A stretch of 64,000 bases of DNA, taken from positions 310,001 to 374,000 of the forward strand of contig NZ_JTAM01000001.1 of NCBI RefSeq assembly GCF_000812565.1, given 5' to 3'. The translations under genes and the position numbers were made by a program. Below the pieces are notes generated by a model. The model saw only the letters and a list, made by a program, of their open reading frames with translations. It did no database searches and was not told the origin of the DNA. Shown piece by piece: positions 1 through 8,445 of this stretch (its first letter is position 1; the number at the start of each line of letters is the position of its first letter). This stretch comes from Flammeovirga sp. OC4 (lineage in GTDB: Bacteria > Bacteroidota > Bacteroidia > Cytophagales > Flammeovirgaceae).

Positions 1-314
1 TGTTGATTTCCTTTTTCTAAATCAGTCCAATAATACTCTTTGGTTCTTTTGGTTAAGAGCATTCTCTCTACTAGAGATTGAGAAATAATAAGACCTTCCT
101 CTAATTTCAATCGTTCTTCTTTTTCACCTTTTATAGTGTAATCATAAGCTTCATAATTACCTTTTTTGTTTTTTTTAAAAACTAGTTCAGTCACTTTGTT
201 ATACTTCGATCCATCAGGTGAATCTATTGCTTGGAACGTCAAAGAGGTTGGACTTTGAGCCAATAAGAAATTGGATATTAAAATCAATTGAAGGAGAGAT
301 AATAGTTTTTTCAT
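1..314 (-). CDS. Secreted hypothetical protein, N-terminal part only
   Basis: An open frame begins with ATG at 314 and runs off the left edge, giving about 104 residues. It opens with a signal peptide (MKKLLSLLQLILISNFLLAQ), so the product is probably periplasmic or outer-membrane associated. The rest is charged, with no motif I recognise. It lies 63 bp downstream of the HEAT-like gene on the same strand and could share its transcript. The C-terminus is outside the window, so no function is assigned. Confidence 0.7.
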   Translation of the reverse strand, partial: MKKLLSLLQLILISNFLLAQSPTSLTFQAIDSPDGSKYNKVTELVFKKNKKGNYEAYDYTIKGEKEERLKLEEGLIISQSLVERMLLTKRTKEYYWTDLEKGNQ

Positions 315-377
315 TTCAAATCAAAGTTTTTGTATTACATCTTTAAGTAATCTTTTTATCCTTCTTTGGAGAATACA

Positions 378-1190
378 TCAATTCAGCCTTTTCAGCTCCT
401 GAGCATAAATATTATCTTCTTTTGAAGGACTAATCTCTAATGCTTCAATAATTATTCCTTTTAAGTATTCAATTTCGTAATACTTAGACAGCATTGGTTT
501 TAATTGAGTCATTTTTTGGAGAGCTATTGAAGAAATCACCCAACCTTTATATTCATCTTCCCACTCCTCTAAAAAATCGATTAATTTAGATTGCAATTGT
601 TGATCACACCCAAAATTCGCTAAAATCTGGATTGACATTATCTGTTCGCTTCTGGAAGTGGAATGCATGTACTTCCAACAAGATTTTTTGACAGCATTTG
701 TATCATATTCTACATATCTATCAATCAAAATATCTAGGGGTAAACCGCTGGATGATGATGACAAAAGTTGAAATAAATCATCGGAAGCCTCTTGAACTTC
801 ATTTGTCATTAAAGTAGTCGCACAACAAGTTTTAAGCAGAGAAGATTCATCAGAATGGAGTCTTTCAATTAAAACATCATCAAAATTATGATCTTTAGCC
901 ACACCAATCAATCGATATGCAAATGCTCTTTTATTCTCATTAGGAGAATTTAAAAAAATACAAATTGAGTTTTTGTAATCTGGACTATTTCTCAAAAGTC
1001 TTAAACCGTTTGAAATAGGGTAATCTTTCAAAAGATGATCAATGCGGAAAAAGTCGTCTTGACCAAATTCATGATTGAGATTTGCACTTCTTATTTCTTT
1101 GATGAGTTTGTTTGATAAATCATCATTGGTTTCTATTAGTATATTTTCAAAAATGGTGAATAGTAATATAGTAATTGACAATAGTTTCAT
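378..1190 (-). CDS. Secreted HEAT-repeat-like hypothetical protein
   Basis: The 270-residue product starts best at the ATG at 1190, which gives a hydrophobic leader (MKLLSITILLFTIFENILI). A longer frame to 1292 adds 34 residues with no signal character. The body consists of repeated helical segments with the rhythm of HEAT or armadillo repeats, for example around 'AFAYRLIGVAKDHNFDDVLIE' and 'QIMSIQILANFG'. Such repeats usually make protein-binding scaffolds. No catalytic motif is visible. The partial gene at the left edge follows it on the same strand. The fold assignment is an inference from periodicity. Confidence 0.65.
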   Translation of the reverse strand: MKLLSITILLFTIFENILIETNDDLSNKLIKEIRSANLNHEFGQDDFFRIDHLLKDYPISNGLRLLRNSPDYKNSICIFLNSPNENKRAFAYRLIGVAKDHNFDDVLIERLHSDESSLLKTCCATTLMTNEVQEASDDLFQLLSSSSSGLPLDILIDRYVEYDTNAVKKSCWKYMHSTSRSEQIMSIQILANFGCDQQLQSKLIDFLEEWEDEYKGWVISSIALQKMTQLKPMLSKYYEIEYLKGIIIEALEISPSKEDNIYAQELKRLN

Positions 1191-1509
1191 CTGTAAAATA
1201 ATTAGGTAATCGAAAATGTAATTATTAAAGCTGAATTCTGCAGGTCGATTTTTTAATCCTACCGAATGGTAGCACAAAAACAGGGCACACATTTATCTAA
1301 TAAGTACTAAGCCATAAATAGATCATATTTAATTCTTGCCTTGGCACTAAATTTTGCTTTCTAAAATAGTTAATTACCTCCTGCATTCAAAGTCTGAATT
1401 TCATATAATTACCCCTCAAAAAAGAAATAAAATAAAAAAGGATCAAGGTTCCCAAATAATAGAAACACTTGATCCCAATTTACGCCACTGACCTAATATT
1501 TGATGATTT
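1191..1509. other. Intergenic stretch between the HEAT-like gene and the oxidoreductase
   Basis: No convincing gene lies here. The only structured element is the hairpin terminator near 1434-1476, which belongs to the oxidoreductase gene read on the minus strand. The part nearest 1190 should hold the promoter of the HEAT-like gene, but I could not pick out a clear -33/-7 pair. Confidence 0.6.
1434..1476 (-). terminator. Hairpin terminator of the quinone oxidoreductase gene
   Basis: GGATCAAG at 1440-1447 pairs with CTTGATCC at 1468-1475 across a 20-nt loop. On the minus strand the stem is followed by a run of T (the A run at 1434-1439). It lies about 35 bp beyond the stop codon at 1510. Confidence 0.75.
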
Positions 1510-2496
1510 TTAAACTGTCAATAGTAGTTTTCCTTTCACTTTACCAGCTTGTAATTTTTCATGAGCTGCCTTCACCTCATCCAATGGCATTGTTTCATAA
1601 ATTGGATTAATCTTACCCTCTTCTAACCATTGGAATAATTCTTTTAAACCACTTTCTACTAATTCATATTGATGATGATAAGTCGCATATAATTCAGAAA
1701 AAGAAATAGTTGGAGCCTTTCCGAAATGTTTAATACTCTCTTCCATTAAAGAGAAATCTCCAAACCCTGCCAAAAAGCCAAAAATGACGATATGTCCTAA
1801 TGGTGCTAATAACTCTAGATCATCTTTCACTGAATTGCCTACCACTGGATTGAACACATAATCAATACTATTTTCTCCTATTGCTTCCTTTACTTTTTGT
1901 TTCCAGTTATCATCGGAGGTATTGAACGCATAATTTGCCCCCCTATTTAAAGCATTCTGAACTTTCTCTTCTTTACGCTCTAAGGCAATAATGTTAAGTT
2001 TGAAAAGCTTTGAAATTTGTACTAATGCCGTTCCTACTCCACCTGAAGCAGCATAGATCAAAGCAGTTTTCCCTTCTTCAACTCTTGCTACATTTTTAAG
2101 CATATGATAAGCCGTAAAATAATTCACTGGTAAAACGGCTGCTTTCAATAAATCGATATCATCATTTAAAACGACCAATTTATCCGCATCTACTAAGGCA
2201 TATTCTGCATAAACTGAAGAACCTATTACCCCAAGAAAAGCTACCTTACTCCCCTTTTCAAGTCCTGTATTATTTGCATCTTCAATAATACCAGCACCTT
2301 CTACTCCTGGTATAAACGGCAAATTTGGCATCATACCAGGAGGCATATTACCTTCCCTGATAATCGTATCGATAAAGTTAACCGGGGCGGTATGTACTTT
2401 TATTAAAACTTGACCTGCTTTTGGTGTAGGTCGATTGACTTCTTTGAGGGTTAACACTTCTGCACCTCCTGTTTCAGTGATTTGAACTGCTTTCAT
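1510..2496 (-). CDS. Zinc-independent MDR-family NADPH:quinone oxidoreductase
   Basis: The 328-residue protein belongs to the medium-chain dehydrogenase/reductase superfamily, quinone oxidoreductase branch. It has an N-terminal GroES-like catalytic domain (about residues 27-120) and a Rossmann domain whose nucleotide loop ASGGVG lies at 150-155. The cysteine cluster of zinc-binding alcohol dehydrogenases is absent, which points to a QOR-type enzyme reducing quinones or enones with NAD(P)H in the cytosol. The gene is 88 bp downstream of an AraC-type regulator on the same strand, so local control of a detoxification enzyme is plausible. The exact substrate cannot be read from the sequence. Confidence 0.9.
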   Translation of the reverse strand: MKAVQITETGGAEVLTLKEVNRPTPKAGQVLIKVHTAPVNFIDTIIREGNMPPGMMPNLPFIPGVEGAGIIEDANNTGLEKGSKVAFLGVIGSSVYAEYALVDADKLVVLNDDIDLLKAAVLPVNYFTAYHMLKNVARVEEGKTALIYAASGGVGTALVQISKLFKLNIIALERKEEKVQNALNRGANYAFNTSDDNWKQKVKEAIGENSIDYVFNPVVGNSVKDDLELLAPLGHIVIFGFLAGFGDFSLMEESIKHFGKAPTISFSELYATYHHQYELVESGLKELFQWLEEGKINPIYETMPLDEVKAAHEKLQAGKVKGKLLLTV

Positions 2497-2584
2497 GGCT
2501 CTATTTTATATTTATTTGACAATACAAAAGTACCCTACAAAAGGCCATAAGGAGTAATACAAAAAAAGGAAGTGCTGTCACTTT

Positions 2585-3445
2585 TTACCGATTCTCTCTA
2601 TATGCTTTAGGAGTAATATTGGTATGTTTTCTAAAAAAGCGACCAAAATAAGAAGGCTGACTAAATTGAAGAGTATAACTTACTTCTGCAATATCCATAT
2701 CTGTATAGGTCAACATGTTTTTAGCTTCCAAAAGAATTCTATTGGTAATATGTTCTTTTGCATTTGAACCTGTATAACCTTTTATTTTATCATTCAGATA
2801 GTTTGCAGTTAAATTGAGTTGTTCGGCATAAAAGGTTACTGACTTTTGTTCGATAAAATTATTCTCCACTAAACGCTTAAATTTTCCAACAAATTGTTGC
2901 TCAGATGTTTTCTCTATGCTATCGATCTGTTTACTAAAAATAGTTTTGCTTTTTTCTAATAAAGACAATAACAAGTATTTTACTAGTTTATCATTTTCCT
3001 TCTCTTTCAAAATGAGTTTAAAAAGAGTAACTATTTCCTTTTTTTCTTCTCTATTGAGATGTACAAGATTATTTTGAAGCGTACTAAAAAAAGAAAACTC
3101 TGACACAATATCAGATACATGTGGTAATAAAATTTCAGGAGTAAAGAAAATCAGAAAACCTTTCATGGCCTCACCTCTTACAAAACTAAAAACATGCTGA
3201 GGAGATTGGAAAAACAATATATCGCGTTGACTTGAATGTACATTTTGATCAATGTGCATTTCACCATCTTGCTGAGTTTCCAAAAAAATGATAGAATAAA
3301 AATTACGCCGATGAGCAGAAACCATTTTATGGGTCCCAGGATAAGTCTCCTCATGCGTAAAAACATCGAAGCCCTTATCAATTGGTGTTCTGTTTAAACC
3401 AATAAACTGGTACAGCTCTTCAATACTGGAAATGCTTTTGATCAT
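2585..3445 (-). CDS. AraC-family transcriptional regulator
   Basis: This 286-residue protein has an N-terminal cupin-like sensing region (about 1-150) and a C-terminal pair of helix-turn-helix motifs (about 190-286). The latter contains the typical segments 'VTFYAEQLNLTANYLNDKIK' and 'IAEVSYTLQFSQPSYFGRFF'. AraC proteins bind DNA as dimers and usually activate nearby genes. It starts 18 bp after the stop of a lipoprotein gene and lies 88 bp before the oxidoreductase, all on the minus strand. These three genes may form one unit, and the oxidoreductase is the most likely target. Confidence 0.92.
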   Translation of the reverse strand: MIKSISSIEELYQFIGLNRTPIDKGFDVFTHEETYPGTHKMVSAHRRNFYSIIFLETQQDGEMHIDQNVHSSQRDILFFQSPQHVFSFVRGEAMKGFLIFFTPEILLPHVSDIVSEFSFFSTLQNNLVHLNREEKKEIVTLFKLILKEKENDKLVKYLLLSLLEKSKTIFSKQIDSIEKTSEQQFVGKFKRLVENNFIEQKSVTFYAEQLNLTANYLNDKIKGYTGSNAKEHITNRILLEAKNMLTYTDMDIAEVSYTLQFSQPSYFGRFFRKHTNITPKAYRENR

Positions 3446-3463
3446 TTTTGCTCTATTTTCAAT

Positions 3464-4096
3464 CTACATTGCATGAGAGAGTATCTTGTTTAATCTATGT
3501 TTTTCGAAATAGTTTTCATCATTTGGTATGACTTCACTTTCAGAAATGTATTTGACAAATGCTCCATTTGTCAAATCATAAGTCCAAATAGTAGGGTATA
3601 CTTTTTCAGCAGTATCAGTAGATAAACCTAAAATTGAAACCGTTGTATTATTTTCCCAATATGCCTCTTCAGGGAAACATGTTGTACCACACATCATCAA
3701 TTCAATCGCTGAAGAATCCGATGTTAAAACATTTACTAATTGAACCTTTATATCAATCTCTCTCCCTAGGTATTCTAAGCTTCCATCTTCACTTTCATAA
3801 ATTTCCAATCCATAACTATCCATATCTACATAATAAGTAGAATCAGGGGAATACATAAAAGTTCTAGAAAACATTCTTTCTTGCTCCTCAAATAATCCAT
3901 ATCTCACTTCTCTTGGTTTGATTTGTAATGAGGTTCCTTTTACATCAAACACATCTGCTGTAATATGATGAAAATGAAGCCACTTCTCTTTCGAACTTAT
4001 AGCTTCGTTTTGAGTTGAGTCATTATTGATATCATTACAGGCTGCAATAAGAATTATAATTGATAGAAAAGTGAGAATGATTTGTTTGTTTTTCAT
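3464..4096 (-). CDS. Hypothetical lipoprotein
   Basis: The 210-residue product carries a lipoprotein signal peptide with lipobox IAAC, making Cys20 the predicted lipidated residue after cleavage. The acidic, Asn/Asp/Ser-rich segment just after the cysteine resembles the surface-export tether of Bacteroidota lipoproteins. A later Cys pair (CGTTC) could form a disulfide. The rest has a beta-rich look and no family I recognise. It is the first gene of a probable unit with the AraC regulator, from which it is separated by 18 bp. Confidence 0.75.
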   Translation of the reverse strand: MKNKQIILTFLSIIILIAACNDINNDSTQNEAISSKEKWLHFHHITADVFDVKGTSLQIKPREVRYGLFEEQERMFSRTFMYSPDSTYYVDMDSYGLEIYESEDGSLEYLGREIDIKVQLVNVLTSDSSAIELMMCGTTCFPEEAYWENNTTVSILGLSTDTAEKVYPTIWTYDLTNGAFVKYISESEVIPNDENYFEKHRLNKILSHAM

Positions 4097-4210
4097 TTTC
4101 TAGATTGTTTGAGTTTGAATAGAAACTATTATTATCAATCGATAGTGTAATGGTATTTTGGTTTCAAAGTTAGTGGATTGAATATTAAAATACTTATAAT
4201 TCCCTTCAAT

Positions 4211-4258
4211 AAAAAAGCCTGAAAGAAGTACTTCAAAAAAAACACAACTTTCAGACCT
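4211..4258 (-). terminator. Terminator of the DUF4465 lipoprotein gene
   Basis: CTGAAAG (4219-4225) pairs with CTTTCAG (4248-4254). On the minus strand the stem is followed by a T run (AAAAAA at 4211-4216). It lies about 35 bp past the stop at 4291 and ends the riboswitch-controlled transcript before the next lipoprotein gene. Confidence 0.7.
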
Positions 4259-4290
4259 TAATTGTAAAATAGGCTAAAATCTTTTTAATG

Positions 4291-5508
4291 CTATTCTACC
4301 TCAGCTGATAGGTTCTTGAAGAGACTAATATCTTTCATACAAAAATACATAGGTGTCTTAAAATCACCTTGTGGTCTATCTGCGGGGTCAGAAGAAGCCA
4401 TATCAAACGTTAGTTTTTGAATCACTCCAAGCGAAGATAAATCTACTTTCTTCCATGTATCTAAAATATCTTCCCCTTCGGCTAAGAAAACTTCAATGGT
4501 TCCAGTTTCTTGCCCATTCACATCCCATCCTTTTACAATAATTTTAAACCAGTCCCCTTCTTCAAATTTTTTGGCGATATAATCTCCTTTTGTCATGCTT
4601 AAATAACCGTAAGCGTTATTGGTGAAAGAGATTGTATGCACTTGTACAGGTTCTACAAAAGATAAACTATCTGGATTCCATGTTGGTCCAAAAGATTTCG
4701 GTGCTTTATACATTACAATATATTGCTCTCCATCTTTGACCGGTGCAGGATATGCTGCATATTGAACGTCCAATTGATTTGCGGGATAGTTATCAGGATC
4801 AACCGATGAAGCATCGTAGTTCGACAATCCCAATCCAACGATAGTCATCATATCCAAGAAGTTAAGATTACTAATTTTCACTTTCCCATCAATAATTTTC
4901 TCGTCATAACAGTCCATTTCATTGAAGGTCTCAAAATAATTTCCTCCTTTACCCCACCAAAAAGAATTTTCAGTTGTCAGTGTTCCATCATTTAGATTTA
5001 CCGTTTCATAAAGGCTTACCCACTTCGCTTTTAAGACTAAATCTTGAGTGACTATACTTTCAAAGTCAAATAATTGATCCTCTAAATACCAACCGTCAAA
5101 TACAAAACCTTCTTTTGTGGGAGTTTCTGGAGATGTGACGCTTTGAGCTTCCTCTACTGTAACTTTAGTCATCTCATTTCCATTATCAAAAGAAACACTA
5201 TACGTCACCTTGATTTTTTCCCATTGAGCTGTTAATGTAAAATCACTTTCTACCTCTACTTCAAAATCATATTTTTCATTGTCTTTTGTCCAATGAAGAA
5301 ATTCGTGTCCTGCAAGTTCTGGATTGATTGGTTCTTTTACTTTATCGCCTTTAATGATCTCTTGTGCCTGAATTTCAGTCCCTCCGTTTGTTTCAAACGA
5401 AACTGTAAAAATATTTAGTTCTACGTCATCTTTTGAAGTACAGCCTGCGAATAAAAGAAGAGTACATAAAAGGATTTGATTGAAGAATGTGGATTGTTTG
5501 TTCATCAT
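4291..5508 (-). CDS. DUF4465 surface lipoprotein with two InlB B-repeats, predicted cobalamin-binding (BtuH-like)
   Basis: The 405-residue product has a lipoprotein signal with lipobox FAGC (Cys23). Two Listeria-Bacteroides (InlB B) repeats follow at about 35-95 and 103-165, each with the pattern VSFxxNGG...W...LTAxW. The C-terminal part (about 170-400) matches the DUF4465 fold: N-terminal 'ENSFWWGKGGNYF', then 'YDASSVDPDNYPANQLDV' and a beta-rich end. Some DUF4465 lipoproteins of gut Bacteroides (BtuH) bind vitamin B12 at the surface. A cobalamin riboswitch lies directly upstream on the same strand, which supports that role here. Fusion to InlB repeats would raise the ligand-binding domain off the membrane. 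No TonB receptor gene adjoins it. The B12 role is inference. Confidence 0.85.
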   Translation of the reverse strand: MMNKQSTFFNQILLCTLLLFAGCTSKDDVELNIFTVSFETNGGTEIQAQEIIKGDKVKEPINPELAGHEFLHWTKDNEKYDFEVEVESDFTLTAQWEKIKVTYSVSFDNGNEMTKVTVEEAQSVTSPETPTKEGFVFDGWYLEDQLFDFESIVTQDLVLKAKWVSLYETVNLNDGTLTTENSFWWGKGGNYFETFNEMDCYDEKIIDGKVKISNLNFLDMMTIVGLGLSNYDASSVDPDNYPANQLDVQYAAYPAPVKDGEQYIVMYKAPKSFGPTWNPDSLSFVEPVQVHTISFTNNAYGYLSMTKGDYIAKKFEEGDWFKIIVKGWDVNGQETGTIEVFLAEGEDILDTWKKVDLSSLGVIQKLTFDMASSDPADRPQGDFKTPMYFCMKDISLFKNLSAEVE

Positions 5509-5559
5509 TTTAAAATTTTAGTATGCGTGATGAACTTCTAGGAATACTATAGGCATAAC

Positions 5560-5575
5560 TTGCCCGTGTGGCAAT
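5560..5575 (-). promoter_or_regulatory. Probable expression-platform hairpin of the cobalamin riboswitch
   Basis: On the minus strand TTGCC-ACACG-GGCAA forms a perfect 5-bp stem with a 5-nt loop. It sits between the aptamer and the start codon at 5508, about 50 nt upstream of the ATG. In B12 riboswitches a downstream hairpin loop can kiss the aptamer loop when ligand is bound, and this is a candidate for that element. The pairing itself was not modelled. Confidence 0.5.
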
Positions 5576-5621
5576 AATATGATACTTAACTCCCGAAGTT
5601 TCATCCTTTTTTATTTACGCT

Positions 5622-5757
5622 AAGTAGGTCTCCTGACTTTGCTCTTTTCCTGAATTGCCTTCTCGTTTAAACAATGGCTTTGTAATTCAAGCATTTTGAG
5701 CTTTTACAGTTGCGGGTACAGTTCTGGATTCTCACCAGATTCCCTGTTCAAAGCGTC
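5622..5757 (-). promoter_or_regulatory. Cobalamin (B12) riboswitch aptamer
   Basis: Read on the minus strand, the region contains the conserved B12-box parts in order: AGGGAATCTGGTGAGAATCC (about 5715-5735), then CTGTACCCGCAACTGTAA, a variable arm, and AGTCAGGAGACCT at the 3' side (about 5626-5638). These match the core of the cobalamin riboswitch family. It lies about 115 nt upstream of the DUF4465 lipoprotein start in the same orientation and should repress that gene when cobalamin is plentiful. Confidence 0.95.
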
Positions 5758-5903
5758 GTAAAAGTAGAAGGCTTATAAAGTATTAAAAATGACGGGCGTC
5801 AGTTTGCAATCTCAACTTTATATAATAAATCTTAATTGGTTAATTTTTAGATAACAACAACTACACAATGTTAAATCCATAGAGTTAGTATTAAATTCTT
5901 AAC

Positions 5904-5947
5904 TAAAAAAATGACACAATTATGGAATGAATACCATAATTGTGTCA
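5904..5947 (-). terminator. Terminator of the ABM-domain gene
   Basis: A 14-bp perfect stem (TGACACAATTATGG at 5912-5925 with its complement at 5934-5947) encloses an 8-nt loop. It is followed on the minus strand by seven T. It lies 11 bp after the stop at 5958 and insulates the riboswitch unit from upstream reading. Confidence 0.85.
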
Positions 5948-5957
5948 AAATATTTTT

Positions 5958-6302
5958 CTATTGATGATACCTATTACTATCCTCAGGGGCTTCTTTTCTG
6001 CTCTCATTGGTATATTCTCGAATGATTTGCCCTACTCGAATTGTATACTTTGAGAAAATAGAATTTTTTCCAGCTGCTTGCTCTTCTCGATGCAGTATAT
6101 TCTTTCTCCAAGTTTCTATGGACTTTTCGTCTTTCCAATAAGAAAGTGAAAGCATCTTCTTTGGATTTTGTAAACTCTGAAATCGTTCAATAGATATAAA
6201 ACCTTCCATTTCCTCCAACATTGGTCTTAATTTCGATGCAATTTCTAAGTACTCTTGTTTCTGTTCTTCCTTAGGTAATACTTCAAAAAGTACAGCTATC
6301 AT
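5958..6302 (-). CDS. Antibiotic biosynthesis monooxygenase (ABM) domain protein
   Basis: This 114-residue protein has the ABM/dimeric alpha-beta-barrel pattern: beta strand 'MIAVLFEVLP', helix 'YLEIASKLRPMLEEMEGFISIERF', and 'LSLSYWKDEKSIETWRKNILH'. Relatives include small cofactorless monooxygenases and haem-degrading enzymes, as well as many proteins of unknown substrate. The His/Arg-rich segment after 'WRKNILHREEQAAGKN' is typical of YqjZ-like stand-alone proteins. It lies alone between two terminators, so the context does not reveal a pathway. Confidence 0.85.
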   Translation of the reverse strand: MIAVLFEVLPKEEQKQEYLEIASKLRPMLEEMEGFISIERFQSLQNPKKMLSLSYWKDEKSIETWRKNILHREEQAAGKNSIFSKYTIRVGQIIREYTNESRKEAPEDSNRYHQ

Positions 6303-6409
6303 TTCTCATTCTATTTAAATATTGGTATTTTAAAAGTATTACAAAGATAGTACTGTAAAAAAAATGAAAAGTTCCTTTGTGTTTTTTTAACTTAACATCT
6401 ACATTTTAA

Positions 6410-7615
6410 CTACTTGATCACTAACCGTTCTTTTTTCTTGGTACAAGGAGTCATTTCTTCAATATAAATCACGCCATCAAAGATGTTTAACCAATCTCTT
6501 CTTTCAGCACCATGTTTTAATCCCTTCATAGAAAAGATTGATTTTTTACCAGAATAAGATTTAAAATCTAAGAAAGCCTGTTTGTAACCCAATGTTTGAA
6601 AGTCATTTTCAATACTCTTCTTATATGGCTTTTTGATTTCATAATTAAACCTTTTACTCGTTTGATTAGTCCAACCTGTACTTCCACTAAATGAAGTAAA
6701 ACCTATACTGTAAATTTGATCACCGAGTGCTTTGTATGTCTCACCTCCAAGCGTGACTGTTTTCTTTGATATATTTCTAGCAATATGAAAATTATGAGCC
6801 CAAACTATAATTTTTTTGTCCTTAAAACGCTTGTTCGATAACCATAGTAAATTATCGGCCATGTACTTATCACGTGTATTTAGTGTTTCTTGCATATTGG
6901 GTGCCACTCTCATTTTTGAGTAACCAATTAGGCTATGTAATTCTTGCCTCCAAAAATCATCTCTAGGGTAAGAAGAATACAATTGATCCAGTTCTTTAAA
7001 ATAAAATTCTAATTCCTCTTTTTCTAGATTATTGGCATTGTTGTTTTCAACCAATACATCAAAAACGCCAAAGAACTGTTCTTCATCCGAAACTTTTAAA
7101 TTATTTATTTTCAAAAACTCCCTGAATTCAGAAGCGTAATCTTTGGTAAAATAGGTTTGCATATCAAATCCCGAAATGAAAAGTGGATTTTCCGTTTTTA
7201 GTGTATTTTCCAAGTAAGAAAAAATTGGCTCACACTCTCCACACCTCGTCCATATGGGGAAAATATCCTCATAGGCATCCTCAAAATTGAGAGCATCTTT
7301 TTCAAAGGCGCCATGAAGCTGATAAAAGTTACTTTCAAAAGCGATTACATCAAATCCACACTCTTCATGTAAATATTTGACAAGCCTAGCCTTCATCAAA
7401 AAAGTCGAAGCATCACCATGATCTTGTTCCCCAAGCAGGACTATTTTTGCATCACCAATGGCTTTTTTGACGGCTTTTAAATCTTCATTTCCATCATAAT
7501 TGATATCAATGGATTTGATCTCTTTCGTATTGTTTTTCACATACTCTTTAATCTCTTTTTGAGCGAACAACTGAAAAGAAATTAAAGTAAACGTCAGAAT
7601 AAATAGGTATTTCAT
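6410..7615 (-). CDS. Secreted erythromycin-esterase-family protein
   Basis: The 401-residue protein begins with a signal peptide (MKYLFILTFTLISFQLFAQ). It then shows the Erythro_esteras core: 'VLLGEQDHGDASTFLMKARLVKYLHEECGFDVIAFESNF', where the Glu and His of GEQDHG correspond to the catalytic pair of the Ere family, and a later 'KIIVWAHNFHIARN'. Characterised Ere enzymes hydrolyse the macrolide lactone, but most secreted Bacteroidota members have unknown substrates. A resistance role should therefore not be assumed. It is probably periplasmic. The next gene downstream (5958) is about 107 bp away. Confidence 0.85.
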   Translation of the reverse strand: MKYLFILTFTLISFQLFAQKEIKEYVKNNTKEIKSIDINYDGNEDLKAVKKAIGDAKIVLLGEQDHGDASTFLMKARLVKYLHEECGFDVIAFESNFYQLHGAFEKDALNFEDAYEDIFPIWTRCGECEPIFSYLENTLKTENPLFISGFDMQTYFTKDYASEFREFLKINNLKVSDEEQFFGVFDVLVENNNANNLEKEELEFYFKELDQLYSSYPRDDFWRQELHSLIGYSKMRVAPNMQETLNTRDKYMADNLLWLSNKRFKDKKIIVWAHNFHIARNISKKTVTLGGETYKALGDQIYSIGFTSFSGSTGWTNQTSKRFNYEIKKPYKKSIENDFQTLGYKQAFLDFKSYSGKKSIFSMKGLKHGAERRDWLNIFDGVIYIEEMTPCTKKKERLVIK

Positions 7616-7714
7616 TTAAGAGTAAAATAGGGTTTAGTTTTATACATTTATTTGCTTATCTATTATTCTGACAGTGAATTAGGTTGAATGGTTTGAAAAA
7701 GGTTAGAAATAAGC

Positions 7715-8188
7715 TTACCTCAATAACGACTGATAATCTTTCTCGATAGTTGCTTTTTGAATAGCATAAAGGTTATTCGGGTCTCCATAAAAAATATTAT
7801 AAACCACCTTTTTATACCCCCAAGTATATTCCATTGGAAACCTCCAATTGGATTTAATTTGGCACCAAGAATTGTAATTTAATGTCCCTACCTTCTTTTT
7901 AATTTTCAATTGATTCCAAAAACTAATTTCAAGTGTATTGTCTGCTGTTTTATTGATTTCCAACTGTTGTTCTCTTAACTGATGTTCATTCAATACAATT
8001 GCCTTTTTAATAATTGGAGATTCAAAACATCCCTCTTCAAAAGTTGTTTCCTGAAACACGATAGCATCAGTAGAATCAATTGGCTCAATTGGCAATATTT
8101 CTGGAACACTATTTCTCAAGGTGGAGTGAGGGAATCCTCGACTTCTTTTCGTCCAATTGGTTTGTATTTTTTGGATATAGATAATCAT
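7715..8188 (-). CDS. Hypothetical protein
   Basis: A 157-residue frame with an ATG at 8186-8188 and no signal peptide. Composition is Trp/Lys/Ile rich and includes 'NSWCQIKSNWRFPMEYTWGYKKVVYNIFYGDPNNLYAIQKA'. It has no family I recognise. It lies 99 bp upstream of the esterase-like gene on the same strand. A shorter plus-strand frame overlaps it but lacks coding character. It is likely real but weakly supported. Confidence 0.5.
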   Translation of the reverse strand: MIIYIQKIQTNWTKRSRGFPHSTLRNSVPEILPIEPIDSTDAIVFQETTFEEGCFESPIIKKAIVLNEHQLREQQLEINKTADNTLEISFWNQLKIKKKVGTLNYNSWCQIKSNWRFPMEYTWGYKKVVYNIFYGDPNNLYAIQKATIEKDYQSLLR

Positions 8189-8445
8189 TTTATTTTGAGC
8201 TAATGAATGATTGAAAATTCATATTTGATCGTCATCACGAATCAAAACTTAAAAATAAGGTAAAATCAATGTCTGACATCGATTATAGGATAAGTTATAA
8301 TTTTCAATTTTTGCAATGAAAGATCTTAAAATTTGTAAATCATTGAAAAATATAATGGCTTCTTCTGCAGAATCATTTTTTATTTATAATTAAGCCATAA
8401 ATTGTGCTGAAATTTCAATGAAGGATTAATTAACAATTATCTAAA

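Noticed and set aside
6410-7615. Calling the erythromycin-esterase-like gene a macrolide resistance gene
   Set aside because: The family motif is present, but the product is secreted and lies with no resistance or mobile-element context. Most such homologues have no shown macrolide activity.
8330-8400. Possible terminator pair (AATGGCTT/AAGCCAT) before the five-gene cassette
   Set aside because: The arms are far apart (about 37 nt loop) and neither orientation has a T run near a gene end.
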